Assembly (NCBI RefSeq): GCF_007829815.1
Contig: NZ_VIWT01000001.1
Coordinates: forward strand, 2,875,501 to 2,939,500
DNA length: 64,000 nucleotides
Reading direction: 5' to 3'
Source: Kitasatospora viridis
GTDB taxonomy: Bacteria; Actinomycetota; Actinomycetes; Streptomycetales; Streptomycetaceae
In this document: one piece after another, positions 1-7,967 of the stretch
How the letters are laid out: every line of letters starts with the position of its first letter
Position numbering within the stretch: the stretch's first letter is position 1
Position numbers and translations under genes: made by a program
Notes under the pieces: model-generated
What the model was told of the DNA's origin: nothing
What the model saw: the letters and a program-made list of their open reading frames with translations, nothing else
Database searches by the model: none

Positions 1-770
1 CCCGGCAGTGCGGGGCGGCGGCGGAACGAGGCCCGGGCCATCCGGGCCATCCCCCGCAGGTCGTCCAGCGCGGTGCGCAGCACGTCCACCCGGCTGTCCG
101 GGTCGTCGACCCAGTCCACCGGCACCTCGTGGATCCGCAGCCCGGCCCGTTCGGCCAGCAGCAGCAGTTCGGTGTCGAAGAACCAGGCCTCGTCCTCGAC
201 CTCGGCCAGCAGCGGCCGGACCAGCTCGGTGCGGACCGCCTTGAACCCGCACTGGGCGTCGCTGAAGGAGGCCGCCATGGTGGTGCGCAGCAGGGCGTTG
301 TAGCCGCGCGAGACCAGCTCGCGCTTGGCCCCGCGCACCACCGCCGAGCCGCGGTGCAGCCGGGTGCCGATCGCCAGGTCGCTGTGGCCGGTGAGCAGCG
401 GGGCGACCAGCGGCAGGAAGGCGTCCAGGCCGGTGGAGAGGTCCACGTCCATGTAGGCCACCACGTCCGCCGAGCTCTCGCTCCAGACCCGGCGCAGCGC
501 CCGGCCGCGGCCCTTGAGCTCCAGGTGCACCGCCGTCACCCCGGACAGCTCCTCGGCGAGCCCGCGGGCCACCTCCCAGGTGCGGTCGGTGCTGGCGTTG
601 TCGGCGATGGTGATCCGGAACGGGTACGGGAAGGTCTGCTCCAGGTAGCCGTGCAGGCGGCGCACGCTGCGGGCCAGCACGCGCTCCTCGTTGTGGACCG
701 GCACGACCACCTCGACCGTCTGAACGATCGTCAGACCGGTCGGGTCCAGGAGCAGCTCGGAGTCCGTCAT
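1..770 (-). CDS. Family 2 glycosyltransferase (dolichyl-phosphate-mannose-synthase-like), partial
   Basis: The gene starts with ATG at 770 and runs off the left edge, so the C-terminus is missing. The N-terminal GT-A domain is clear: VVPVHNEE near residue 28, IADNASTDRTWEVA as the nucleotide-binding turn, and VAYMDVDLS as the DxD metal site. AQCGFKA and the phrase LRIHEVPVDWVDD are typical of polyprenyl-phosphate glycosyltransferases that move sugars to lipid carriers at the membrane. In related actinobacteria a GtrA-like membrane domain can follow, but that part lies outside the window. It is divergent from the monooxygenase gene at 870. Confidence 0.85.
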   Translation of the reverse strand, partial: MTDSELLLDPTGLTIVQTVEVVVPVHNEERVLARSVRRLHGYLEQTFPYPFRITIADNASTDRTWEVARGLAEELSGVTAVHLELKGRGRALRRVWSESSADVVAYMDVDLSTGLDAFLPLVAPLLTGHSDLAIGTRLHRGSAVVRGAKRELVSRGYNALLRTTMAASFSDAQCGFKAVRTELVRPLLAEVEDEAWFFDTELLLLAERAGLRIHEVPVDWVDDPDSRVDVLRTALDDLRGMARMARASFRRRPALP

Positions 771-869
771 GACTGGAGATTCACAGCGCCTGATGGGCCC
801 GCCATGATGGGAAGCTGAGATGGGGCTGAGAAGCCACCGCAGCTGCCCACCGCGACCCTTGGAGATGGC

Positions 870-2387
870 ATGGCCGGTACGGTAACTCAGTCCGAGGTGA
901 TCGTGGTAGGGGCCGGCCCCACCGGTCTGCTGCTGGCCGGCGACCTGGCCGCGGCCGGGGTCGCGGTGACCGTGCTGGAGCAGCGCAGCGAGGAGTCCAA
1001 CCTGACCCGGGCCTTCGGGGTGCACGCCCGCACCCTGGAGCAGCTGGACGCCCGGGGCCTGGCCGACGAGCTGATCGCCACCGGCCGCACCATCGCCGGC
1101 CTGCGCGCCTTCGGCTCCTTGCAGGTGGACATGTCGGAGCTGCCCACCCGCTTCCCGTTCGTCCTGATCACCCCCCAGTCGAACACCGAACGGCTGCTCC
1201 ACGAACGGGCCCTGAAGGCCGGCGCGGTGATCCGCCGGGGCCACCGGGTGACCGGCCTGCGGCAGGACGCGGACGGCGTGCTGCTCACCGTCGAGACCCC
1301 GGACGGCACCGCCGACCACCGGGCCGGCTACGTGGTCGGCACCGACGGCGTGCACAGCACGGTGCGCGAACTGGCCGGCATCCCGTTCCCCGGCGAGTCG
1401 GTGGTCTCCTCGATGGAGCTGGCCGACGTGCGCCTCGCGGACGAGCCCGCCGGGGCGATCAGCACCGGTGCCAGCGCCGACGGCTTCGCCCTGGTCGCCC
1501 CGTTCGGGGACGGCTGGTACCGGCTGATGGCCTGGGACCGCAACCGCCAACTCCCGGACGGCGAACCGGTGGAGATCGAGCAGCTGACCGAGACGGCGAG
1601 CCGCGCGCTCGGCACCGACCTGGGCGTGCGCGAGGTCCGCTGGGTCTCCCGGTTGCACTGCGACGAGCGGATCGCCCCGCGCTACCGGGCCGACCGGGTG
1701 CTGCTGGCCGGCGACGCCGCGCACTGCCACTCGCCGGCCGGCGGCATGGGCATGAACACCGGGCTGCAGGACGCGGCCAACCTGGGCTGGAAGCTCGCCT
1801 CGGTGGTCAACGGGCACAGCCCGGACAGCCTGCTGGACAGCTACCAGGACGAGCGGCACCCGGTCGGCAGGCAGGTGGTGCGCGCCTCCGGCGGGCTGAT
1901 CCGGATGGCGCTCGCCCAGTCCAGCGGGCTGCGGGCGCTGCGCTCGGTGGTCGGCGGGCTGGGCGGGGTGGTCAACCCGCTGGCCGTCCGGGGCGCCCGC
2001 ACCGTCTCCGGGATCGGCATCCAGTACCCGGCCGAGCGCGGCGCGCACCCGCTGGCCGGCAAGCGGGTGCCCGACCTGCGCCTGGCCCAGGACTCCCCGC
2101 AGGCCCCGGCCCGGCTCTACGAGGCGCTGCGGGCGGGCCGGTTCGTCCTGGTCAACGCCGACGAGCGGGGCCCGGGCACGGTCTTCACCGCCCAGCAGCC
2201 GGAGGTCACCGCGCCCTGGGAGGACCGGCTGGTGCACGCCGCCCCGGCCGACCGGCACGGCAAGCTGCGGGCCACCGTGCTGCTGGTCCGCCCCGACGGG
2301 TACGCCGCCTGGGCGGCGGCCGACCCGAGCCGGGCCGAGCTGCGCCGGGCGCTGGCCCACTGGCTGGGCGAAACTGACGCAGCGTGA
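870..2387 (+). CDS. FAD-dependent aromatic-ring monooxygenase
   Basis: A 505-residue flavoprotein hydroxylase of the PheA/TfdB/RdmE type. The Rossmann motif GAGPTG is at residues 14-19. A DG motif (VVGTDGVHSTVREL) and the second FAD motif LLAGDAAHCHSPAGGMGMN follow, then a C-terminal thioredoxin-like extension ending in ALAHWLGE. Such enzymes use NAD(P)H and O2 to hydroxylate aromatic polyketides or antibiotics; rifampicin and tetracycline monooxygenases belong to this family. The substrate cannot be read from the sequence. GGAG lies about 8 nt before the ATG. No biosynthetic cluster surrounds it, so detoxification or catabolism is as likely as biosynthesis. Confidence 0.88.
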   Translation: MAGTVTQSEVIVVGAGPTGLLLAGDLAAAGVAVTVLEQRSEESNLTRAFGVHARTLEQLDARGLADELIATGRTIAGLRAFGSLQVDMSELPTRFPFVLITPQSNTERLLHERALKAGAVIRRGHRVTGLRQDADGVLLTVETPDGTADHRAGYVVGTDGVHSTVRELAGIPFPGESVVSSMELADVRLADEPAGAISTGASADGFALVAPFGDGWYRLMAWDRNRQLPDGEPVEIEQLTETASRALGTDLGVREVRWVSRLHCDERIAPRYRADRVLLAGDAAHCHSPAGGMGMNTGLQDAANLGWKLASVVNGHSPDSLLDSYQDERHPVGRQVVRASGGLIRMALAQSSGLRALRSVVGGLGGVVNPLAVRGARTVSGIGIQYPAERGAHPLAGKRVPDLRLAQDSPQAPARLYEALRAGRFVLVNADERGPGTVFTAQQPEVTAPWEDRLVHAAPADRHGKLRATVLLVRPDGYAAWAAADPSRAELRRALAHWLGETDAA

Positions 2388-2451
2388 CCTGACCTTCGCT
2401 CAACGCGGCCGGCGGGTCCCGGACGCGACCCTGAACCTGATGGTTTCCTGA

Positions 2452-2751
2452 TACCCGGCCCCGCTGCGCCGGCCGCTGCGCGACACCGTGATCGCCCTGC
2501 CGGCCGAGCCGCTGCGGCGCGCCTTCCGCCACCCGGAGCCGGCTGCGCGCACCGTCTCGCCGGCCGCCAACGCGCTGCGGCTGCGCGCCCAGTTGGTCTG
2601 CGCGCCGTCCCCGCGCGAGCTGGCGCACCAGCCCCGGCCGAACCCGGAGATCCGCAGCTACCCGGCCGGATTCCGGATCTCCCGGCTCGGCACCTTCCCC
2701 ACCGCGGGGGCCGGCTGCCCGGTCGCCGCGGCAGCGGACGTGGACGAATGA
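2452..2751 (+). pseudogene. Possible C-terminal remnant of an MpaB/DUF2236-type oxygenase
   Basis: An open stretch of about 99 codons with GC-rich third positions begins right after an in-frame TGA at 2449-2451 and has no ATG or ribosome binding site. The peptide has an arginine- and proline-rich helical part (LRRPLRDTVIALPAEPLRRA) and ends IRSYPAGFRISRLGTFP. That ending resembles the C-termini of oxygenase MpaB family (DUF2236) proteins, which contain RxYPxGYRIxxLG. It lacks the conserved N-terminal two thirds. It is probably the tail of a decayed gene; the family link is from memory and weak. Confidence 0.33.
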
Positions 2752-2754
2752 CCG

Positions 2755-2993
2755 GGGCCGCCGCGGCGACCCCGATTTGTCTGGACCATTTCCATACAGT
2801 GTATGGAAGTTGCTTCATTCCGTTGAATTGACGCACTTTCACACTTGACTGTTATTTGGTTTTTCATTGCCTGGACTTTGATCAATTCACAGGGAACTTC
2901 TGGAATGTTTCTGCGCAGCGTTTCGACCCCCACTCAGTTCGACTGCCCCGACTGCCCCGCCGGCTCTGCACGCCGGTCAGAGGAGGAGCCCCC
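2755..2993 (+). promoter_or_regulatory. AT-rich upstream region of the sedolisin gene with candidate promoter
   Basis: About 240 bp that are clearly richer in A+T than the rest of the window. A candidate promoter is TTGACG (2828-2833), a 16-nt spacer, then TGTTAT (2850-2855). A perfect palindrome lies just upstream at 2790-2808. A strong ribosome binding site, AGGAGGAG (2981-2988), precedes the GTG start at 2994. Confidence 0.5.
2790..2808. promoter_or_regulatory. Perfect 19-bp palindrome, candidate operator
   Basis: TTCCATACAGTGTATGGAA is two perfect 9-bp arms around one central base, in the AT-rich region about 20 bp upstream of the candidate -35 box of the S53 protease gene. The shape fits a dimeric HTH repressor or activator site. 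The cognate regulator is unknown, and no adjacent TetR/GntR-like gene is present. Confidence 0.5.
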
Positions 2994-5417
2994 GTGCGTC
3001 CCCGCCCGCTCGCGCTCGCAGCCGCCATAGCCCTGCTCCCGCTCTCGGTCGCCTCACTCGGCATCCAGAGCGCCCAGGCCGCCACCCCCAACGCCGCGAC
3101 CCCGCGGGTGATCCTGTCGAACACCGTGACGCCCGCCGTCGCGCACTCGCAGAAGCAGGGCGACGTCCCCGCCGACCAGCAGCTCTCGGTCGCGGTCTCG
3201 CTCAAGCTGCGCAACGCCGCCGACCTGGACGCCTTCCTGGCGAAGGTCTCCGACCCCAAGTCGCCGCAGTACGGCCACTACCTGACCCCCCAGCAGTTCG
3301 CCGACCGGTACGCGCCCTCGCAGGCCGACACCGCCAAGGTGGTCGCCTACCTGACCTCGCACGGCCTGACCGCCTCGGTCAGCGCCAACCGCCAGGTGGT
3401 GGACGTCAAGGGCACCTCGGCGCAGATCTCCGCCGCCTTCGGCACCCACGAGAGCGCCTACTTCGACGCCTCGCAGCAGAAGAAGTTCTTCGCCAACGAC
3501 GGCGCGGCCACCCTGCCGGCCGACGTCGCCGCCGTGGTCGCCGGCGTGGGCGGCCTCTCCGACCACACCGTGCGCACCCCGAGCCTGGCCAAGCCGAACG
3601 GCTCCACCCCGGCCGCCACCCCGAGCGGCGTCGGCCCGGGCCAGTACGACGGCGCCTACAACCTGGACAAGGTCGGCGGCAAGGGCTCCGGCGTCAAGGT
3701 CGCGCTCTGGGAGTTCGACGGCTACAGCGCCTCGAACCTCACCACCTACGACAAGCAGTACGGCCTGACCGGCCCGGCCGTCTCCACCGTCTCGGTGGAC
3801 GGCGCCAACTACGACAGCAAGCCGGGCGACGGCCAGGGCGAGGTCGAGCTGGACTCGGAGATCGTGCGCGGCGTCGCCCCGCAGGCCACCCAGCTGGTCT
3901 ACGAAGCCCCCAACAACGACCAGGGCGAGATCGACATGGCCGCCAAGATCGTGGCGGACGACCAGGTCTCGGTCATCTCGATCTCCTGGGGCTCCTGCGA
4001 GCCGGACACCACCACCTCGGTGATGACCGCGGTCGACAACTCCATGAAGCAGGCCGCCGCCGAGGGCATCTCGGCCTACTCGGCCTCCGGCGACGACGGC
4101 TCGCGCGACTGCACCCGCTCCACCAGCGGCGCCAACGTCAAGGCCGTGGACTACCCGGCCTCCGACCCGTACGTGACCGGCGTCGGCGGCACCAACCTCC
4201 AGGTCAACGGCAACTCCTACGGCTCGGAGAGCGCCTGGAGCACCGCCGGCGGCGGCGTCTCCACCCAGTTCGGCAAGCCGTCCTGGCAGACCGGCACCAA
4301 CGTCACCGGCACCATGCGCACCGTGCCGGACGTCGCCTCCAACGCCGACCCGCAGAGCGGCTTCGCGATCTACACCCAGGGCACCTCCGGCCCGGGCTGG
4401 CAGGTCTACGGCGGCACCAGCGCGGCTGCCCCGCTCTGGTCCGGCTACACCGCGCTGTTCAACGAGAAGGCCAAGTCGGCCGGCAAGGCCAACCTCGGCC
4501 AGGCCAACCCGGCGCTCTACGCGGTGGCCAACTCCTCGGCCTACGGCAGCACCTTCCACGACGTCACCACCGGTTCCAACCAGGACTTCCCGGCCGGCGC
4601 CGGCTACGACCAGGTGACCGGCTGGGGCTCCCCGGTCGCGGACGCGCTGACCACCGCGCTGCTCGGCGGCGGCTCGGGCGGCAACACCGGCAACACCGTC
4701 ACGGTGACCGGCCCCGGCAACCAGAGCGGCACCGTCGGCAGCGCCCTCTCGGTGCAGGTCAACGGCACCGACTCGGCCGCCGGCCAGACCCTGACCTACT
4801 CGGCCACCGGCCTGCCGGCCGGCCTGTCGATCAGCTCCTCGGGCCTGATCACCGGCACCCCGACCACCGCCGGCACCACCGACGTGACGGTCACCGCGAC
4901 CGACTCGACCGGCGCCACCGGCTCCGCGGTGTTCACCTTCACCATCGCCGCGCAGTCCGCCTGCACCCCGGCCCAGCTGCTCGGCAACGGCGGCTTCGAG
5001 ACCGGCGCCGCCGACCCGTGGACCACCAGCTCCGGCGTGGTCAACGGTGACACGACGTCCGAGCCCGCCCACTCCGGCAACTACGACGCCTGGCTGGACG
5101 GTTACAACTCGGCGCACACCGACACGCTCGCCCAGACCGTGACGATCCCGACCGGCTGCAAGGCCACCCTGTCCTTCTGGCTGCACATCGACACCAACCA
5201 GAACGACGGCACCGCGCACGACACCCTGGTGCTCGACGCCAACGGCACCCAGCTGAACACCTGGTCCAACCTGGACGCCGGCAACGGCTACACCCAGCGC
5301 ACCGTCGACCTGTCGGCCTACGCCGGACAGACCGTCACCCTGACCTTCACCGGCACCGAGGACGGCACCGGCCAGACCAGCTTCGTCATCGACGACGCGA
5401 ACCTGAACGTCGGCTGA
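2994..5417 (+). CDS. Secreted S53 family (sedolisin/kumamolisin) serine-carboxyl protease
   Basis: An 807-residue preproprotein. GTG 2994 was chosen because AGGAGGAG lies 5 nt upstream and a signal peptide follows at once (RPRPLALAAAIALLPLS, AQA-A cleavage near residue 29). A pro-kumamolisin activation domain covers roughly residues 40-190. The peptidase domain follows, with E283 and D287 (GEVELDSE), the oxyanion Asp in ASGDDG (about 367) and nucleophile S476 in GGTSAAAPLWSG. After the protease comes a putative Ig-like domain (LPAGLSISSSGLITGTP) and a C-terminal jelly-roll/CBM-like module (GNGGFETGAADPW). The family is extracellular and acid-active. Two hairpin terminators follow, so it is monocistronic. 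Confidence 0.93.
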   Translation: MRPRPLALAAAIALLPLSVASLGIQSAQAATPNAATPRVILSNTVTPAVAHSQKQGDVPADQQLSVAVSLKLRNAADLDAFLAKVSDPKSPQYGHYLTPQQFADRYAPSQADTAKVVAYLTSHGLTASVSANRQVVDVKGTSAQISAAFGTHESAYFDASQQKKFFANDGAATLPADVAAVVAGVGGLSDHTVRTPSLAKPNGSTPAATPSGVGPGQYDGAYNLDKVGGKGSGVKVALWEFDGYSASNLTTYDKQYGLTGPAVSTVSVDGANYDSKPGDGQGEVELDSEIVRGVAPQATQLVYEAPNNDQGEIDMAAKIVADDQVSVISISWGSCEPDTTTSVMTAVDNSMKQAAAEGISAYSASGDDGSRDCTRSTSGANVKAVDYPASDPYVTGVGGTNLQVNGNSYGSESAWSTAGGGVSTQFGKPSWQTGTNVTGTMRTVPDVASNADPQSGFAIYTQGTSGPGWQVYGGTSAAAPLWSGYTALFNEKAKSAGKANLGQANPALYAVANSSAYGSTFHDVTTGSNQDFPAGAGYDQVTGWGSPVADALTTALLGGGSGGNTGNTVTVTGPGNQSGTVGSALSVQVNGTDSAAGQTLTYSATGLPAGLSISSSGLITGTPTTAGTTDVTVTATDSTGATGSAVFTFTIAAQSACTPAQLLGNGGFETGAADPWTTSSGVVNGDTTSEPAHSGNYDAWLDGYNSAHTDTLAQTVTIPTGCKATLSFWLHIDTNQNDGTAHDTLVLDANGTQLNTWSNLDAGNGYTQRTVDLSAYAGQTVTLTFTGTEDGTGQTSFVIDDANLNVG

Positions 5418-5433
5418 CAACGCCGAGTCATCG

Positions 5434-5472
5434 CCCGGTGGCCCGCCGACACCATTTCGGCGGCCCACCGGG
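5434..5472 (+). terminator. Hairpin terminator after the sedolisin gene
   Basis: Sixteen-bp arms (5434-5449 and 5457-5472) with one mismatch and a 7-nt loop, starting 16 nt after the stop codon. Confidence 0.7.
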
Positions 5473-5483
5473 GCACCACCAGG

Positions 5484-5522
5484 ATCCCGCCGGGAACGGG
5501 TCACCCCCGTCCCCGGCGGGAT
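5484..5522 (+). terminator. Second hairpin after the sedolisin gene
   Basis: Arms 5484-5500 (ATCCCGCCGGGAACGGG) and 5506-5522, 17 bp with one mismatch, followed by TTTGTT. Together with the hairpin just upstream it forms a double terminator. Confidence 0.7.
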
Positions 5523-5578
5523 TTGTTGCATTCATGTTTCACGGATTCGCAGATCCGCGACACGGCGTGAAAGTAATT

Positions 5579-5607
5579 TGTCGTGACCACTGTCATAGGG
5601 CACGACA
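5579..5607. promoter_or_regulatory. Inverted repeat TGTCGTG-N15-CACGACA upstream of the HTH regulator
   Basis: Perfect 7-bp arms separated by 15 bp, in the region that should hold the promoter of the regulator at 5736. A looser pair, TTTCACG...CGTGAAA, lies just upstream (about 5537-5572). These may be operator half-sites, possibly for autoregulation. Confidence 0.4.
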
Positions 5608-5645
5608 GATGACGTAGCCTCTGGTGCCTGCGTAAGGTTCCTGCA

Positions 5646-5676
5646 GCTCGATGGTGTCCCCACAACACCATCGAGC
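5646..5676 (+). promoter_or_regulatory. Perfect 12-bp hairpin in the presumed leader of the HTH regulator
   Basis: Arms GCTCGATGGTGT and ACACCATCGAGC with a 7-nt loop, ending 60 nt before the ATG at 5736. It has no U tract. It could be an RNA hairpin in the 5' leader or a protein-binding site. Confidence 0.45.
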
Positions 5677-5735
5677 CGGTCCCGCCGCGTTAAGTCTCGG
5701 GCAAAACGGGGCGGCTGGTGGGGAAGGTTATTCGC

Positions 5736-6803
5736 ATGGGCTCGCAGTACCAGCAGAACGCCGGACACCTGCGCCTGGTCGCACACCGGTCACCCGTCCC
5801 GACCGTCTTCGACCCGGCCCCGCCCGGCCCGGCCACCCGGCTCCCTGCCACCCCCGCGCTCCCAGCGGGCTCCCAGGCAACCGCGGTCGCCCCGGTCACC
5901 GTGCCGAGCTGCCACGGCGGCTTCGCGCAGACCCTGCACGGCGCCATCGAGGCCAGCGGACTCAGCCTGGACCGGATCAGGACCGAACTCGCCCAACAGG
6001 GCGTCAGAGTCAGTGTCACCACGCTGAGTTACTGGCGGCGCGGGCGCAGCCAGCCCGAACGGGCCGCCTCGGTGCGCGCCGTCGCCCTGCTGGAGGACCT
6101 GCTCGGCCTGGAGGAGCGCTCGCTCTCCAGCCTGCTCGGCCCGCCCCGTCCGCGCGGCCGCTGGGTCTCCCAACACACCCCCGACAGCCTGCCGATCACC
6201 GAACTCTGGCCGGAGAACCAGCAGGTCGCCGAGGTCTTCCAGGAGCTCGACGCGCCGCCGATCGGCGAACTGGAGCGCCTGAGCATCCACGACGCCTACT
6301 ACGTCGGCGCCGAGCGGCAGGGCCAACTGCTGCGCACCCGCCAGGTGGTGCGGGCCACCACCAACGGCGTCACCCGCTGCCTGGTGGTGCAGAAGTCCGA
6401 CGAGGACGCGAACGGCTGCCCCGAGATCACCTCGGTGCGGCACGCCCGGCTCGGCCGGGTGCGGCGCAACCAGCAGACCGGACTGCTGGTCTCCGAACTG
6501 CTGCTGGACCGGCCGCTGGGCCTGGGCGACTCGGCGGTCTTCGAGTACGAGGTCGAACTCCCGCCGGCCGGCCCGACCACCCTGTACGCCCGGCGGTTCG
6601 CGGTGCCGGTGCGCGAGTTCGTGCTCCAGGTGCACTTCGACCCGGCCGCCCTGCCCGCGCACTGCGAGCGCTACGAGCGGGACGGCGGCGAGGAGCGGGA
6701 CCGGCTGCGCGAACGGCTCTGGATCGGCGCCTCGGCCAGCGTGCACGCGCTCGCCACCGAGCAGCAGCCCGGGCAGACCGGCATCCGCTGGGAGTGGGAC
6801 TGA
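5736..6803 (+). CDS. HTH (XRE-like) transcriptional regulator, 355 aa
   Basis: ATG 5736 is preferred over the in-frame GTG at 5718 because GGGGAAGG lies 8-9 nt before it. After a proline-rich N-terminal tail of about 50 residues comes a helix-turn-helix segment (FAQTLHGAIEASGLSLDRIR, then SVTTLSYWRRGRSQPE), the usual XRE/lambda-repressor layout. A C-terminal domain of about 230 residues (IGELERLSIHDAYYVG; ATTNGVTRCLVV; TLYARRFAVPVREFVLQV) has beta-strand character and a conserved feel but no function I recognise; it may sense a ligand. It is transcribed alone, with unusual inverted repeats upstream. Confidence 0.72.
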   Translation: MGSQYQQNAGHLRLVAHRSPVPTVFDPAPPGPATRLPATPALPAGSQATAVAPVTVPSCHGGFAQTLHGAIEASGLSLDRIRTELAQQGVRVSVTTLSYWRRGRSQPERAASVRAVALLEDLLGLEERSLSSLLGPPRPRGRWVSQHTPDSLPITELWPENQQVAEVFQELDAPPIGELERLSIHDAYYVGAERQGQLLRTRQVVRATTNGVTRCLVVQKSDEDANGCPEITSVRHARLGRVRRNQQTGLLVSELLLDRPLGLGDSAVFEYEVELPPAGPTTLYARRFAVPVREFVLQVHFDPAALPAHCERYERDGGEERDRLRERLWIGASASVHALATEQQPGQTGIRWEWD

Positions 6804-6921
6804 CACGCGCTGGTGCCTTCGTCCAAACGACTTGTCCAGGAGGCAAGACGCCTGGCCGCGTCCTCGCAGCTCCACCTAGTCTCGACGGCAACCCCACAGC
6901 ACCCTCACCCGTGGAGTCGCC

Positions 6922-7422
6922 GTGCCCGAGACCGCCCACCGACCGCACCGCCCGCACCTCCCGCACCATCCGCTGAACGCCCTGCGCGCCGGCGCCTTCT
7001 CGATCGGCGCCCTCCTGCTGCTGGTCGGCCTCGGCGTGCTGCTCGGCGCGCCGCTGCTGATCCCGCCGCTGGCGGCCAGCGCGGCCCTGGTGCACGGCGC
7101 GCCCCGGCTGCCGATCTCCCAGCCGCGCAACGTGGTGGGCGGCCACCTGGTGAGCGCCGTCGTCGGCTTCGCCACCCTGGCGGTCACCGGCCGGACCATG
7201 TGGGGCGCGGCGGTGGCCGGCGGGATCGCCCTGATCACCATGATGATCGCCCGGCTGCCGCACTCCCCGGCCGCCGCCACCTCGGTGATCGTCGTCCTGC
7301 AGGGCGCCCACCTGCTGCCCTTCCTCCCCCTGCTGGCGCTGGCCACCGCGCTCCTGGTGCTGATCGGCTGGCTGGCCGGCCTGCTCGGCCCGACGGCGGT
7401 GCGCTACCCGGCCGCCTGGTAG
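6922..7422 (+). CDS. HPP family integral membrane protein
   Basis: A 166-residue protein with a His/Pro-rich N-terminus and four predicted membrane helices ([70 protein letters not shown]). The segment SAALVHGAPRLPISQPRNVVGGH matches the HPP family, whose cyanobacterial members take part in nitrite transport. The signature HPPAGA is replaced here by RLPHSPAAATS, so the eponymous motif is degenerate. GTG 6922 has GGAG 6 nt upstream. Confidence 0.8.
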   Translation: MPETAHRPHRPHLPHHPLNALRAGAFSIGALLLLVGLGVLLGAPLLIPPLAASAALVHGAPRLPISQPRNVVGGHLVSAVVGFATLAVTGRTMWGAAVAGGIALITMMIARLPHSPAAATSVIVVLQGAHLLPFLPLLALATALLVLIGWLAGLLGPTAVRYPAAW

Positions 7423-7477
7423 GTCCGGCAGGTAGGGCAGGATCGACCCCACCTACGGACAGGGGGAGTGGTACGGG

Positions 7478-7945
7478 ATGACTGACGACGTGACGGTGCG
7501 TCCGATCGGCCTGGTGGTCGGCGGCCGGGTGGCGGTCGAGGACGACGACTGGGGCCGCGAGCGGGCCGTGATCCGCCTCGACGGCGCGCAGTACACCGCC
7601 GAGGCGCTGCGCGGGCTGGACGCCTTCTCGCACCTGGAGGTGGTCTTCCACTTCCACAAGGTGGCCCCCGAGAAGATCGAGACCACCGCCCGGCGCCCGC
7701 GCGGCAACCCGGACTGGCCCGAGGTGGGCATCTTCGCCCAGCGCGGCAAGAACCGCCCCAACCGGATCGGCATCTCCCGCTGCCGGCTGATCGCCCTGGA
7801 CGGCCTCGACCTGCACGTGGCCGGCCTGGACGCGGTGGACGGCACCCCGGTGCTCGACCTCAAGCCGTGGATGGCCGAGTTCGGCCCGCTGGAGCCGACC
7901 GTCCAGCCCGCGTGGGCCACCGAGCTGATGCAGGAGTACTACTGA
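7478..7945 (+). CDS. trmO: TrmO-like tRNA (t6A37) N6-methyltransferase (TsaA/UPF0066)
   Basis: 155 residues, a single TsaA-type beta-barrel domain. Diagnostic stretches are RPIGLVVGG at the start, FSHLEVVFHFHKV, RRPRGNPDWPEVGIFAQRG, the SAM-binding-loop region KNRPNRIGIS, and GTPVLDLKPW at the end. Characterised family members methylate t6A37 in certain tRNAs using SAM. GGGGGAG lies about 9 nt upstream of the ATG. The next gene, another RNA methyltransferase, starts 22 nt downstream, so the two are probably co-transcribed. Confidence 0.85.
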   Translation: MTDDVTVRPIGLVVGGRVAVEDDDWGRERAVIRLDGAQYTAEALRGLDAFSHLEVVFHFHKVAPEKIETTARRPRGNPDWPEVGIFAQRGKNRPNRIGISRCRLIALDGLDLHVAGLDAVDGTPVLDLKPWMAEFGPLEPTVQPAWATELMQEYY

Positions 7946-7967
7946 CCCCCGTGCGAGAGTGGCTGCC

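Noticed and set aside
3054..5531. Very long minus-strand open frame opposite the sedolisin gene
   Set aside because: Shadow frame of a high-GC gene: Gly/Ala/Arg/Val-rich without domains, and the plus-strand product has a signal peptide and a complete catalytic set.
5535..5572. TGTTTCACGG...GGCGTGAAAG as a possible fourth parS site
   Set aside because: Only half of the core GTTTCACGTGAAAC is present; the arms are separated by about 20 bp.
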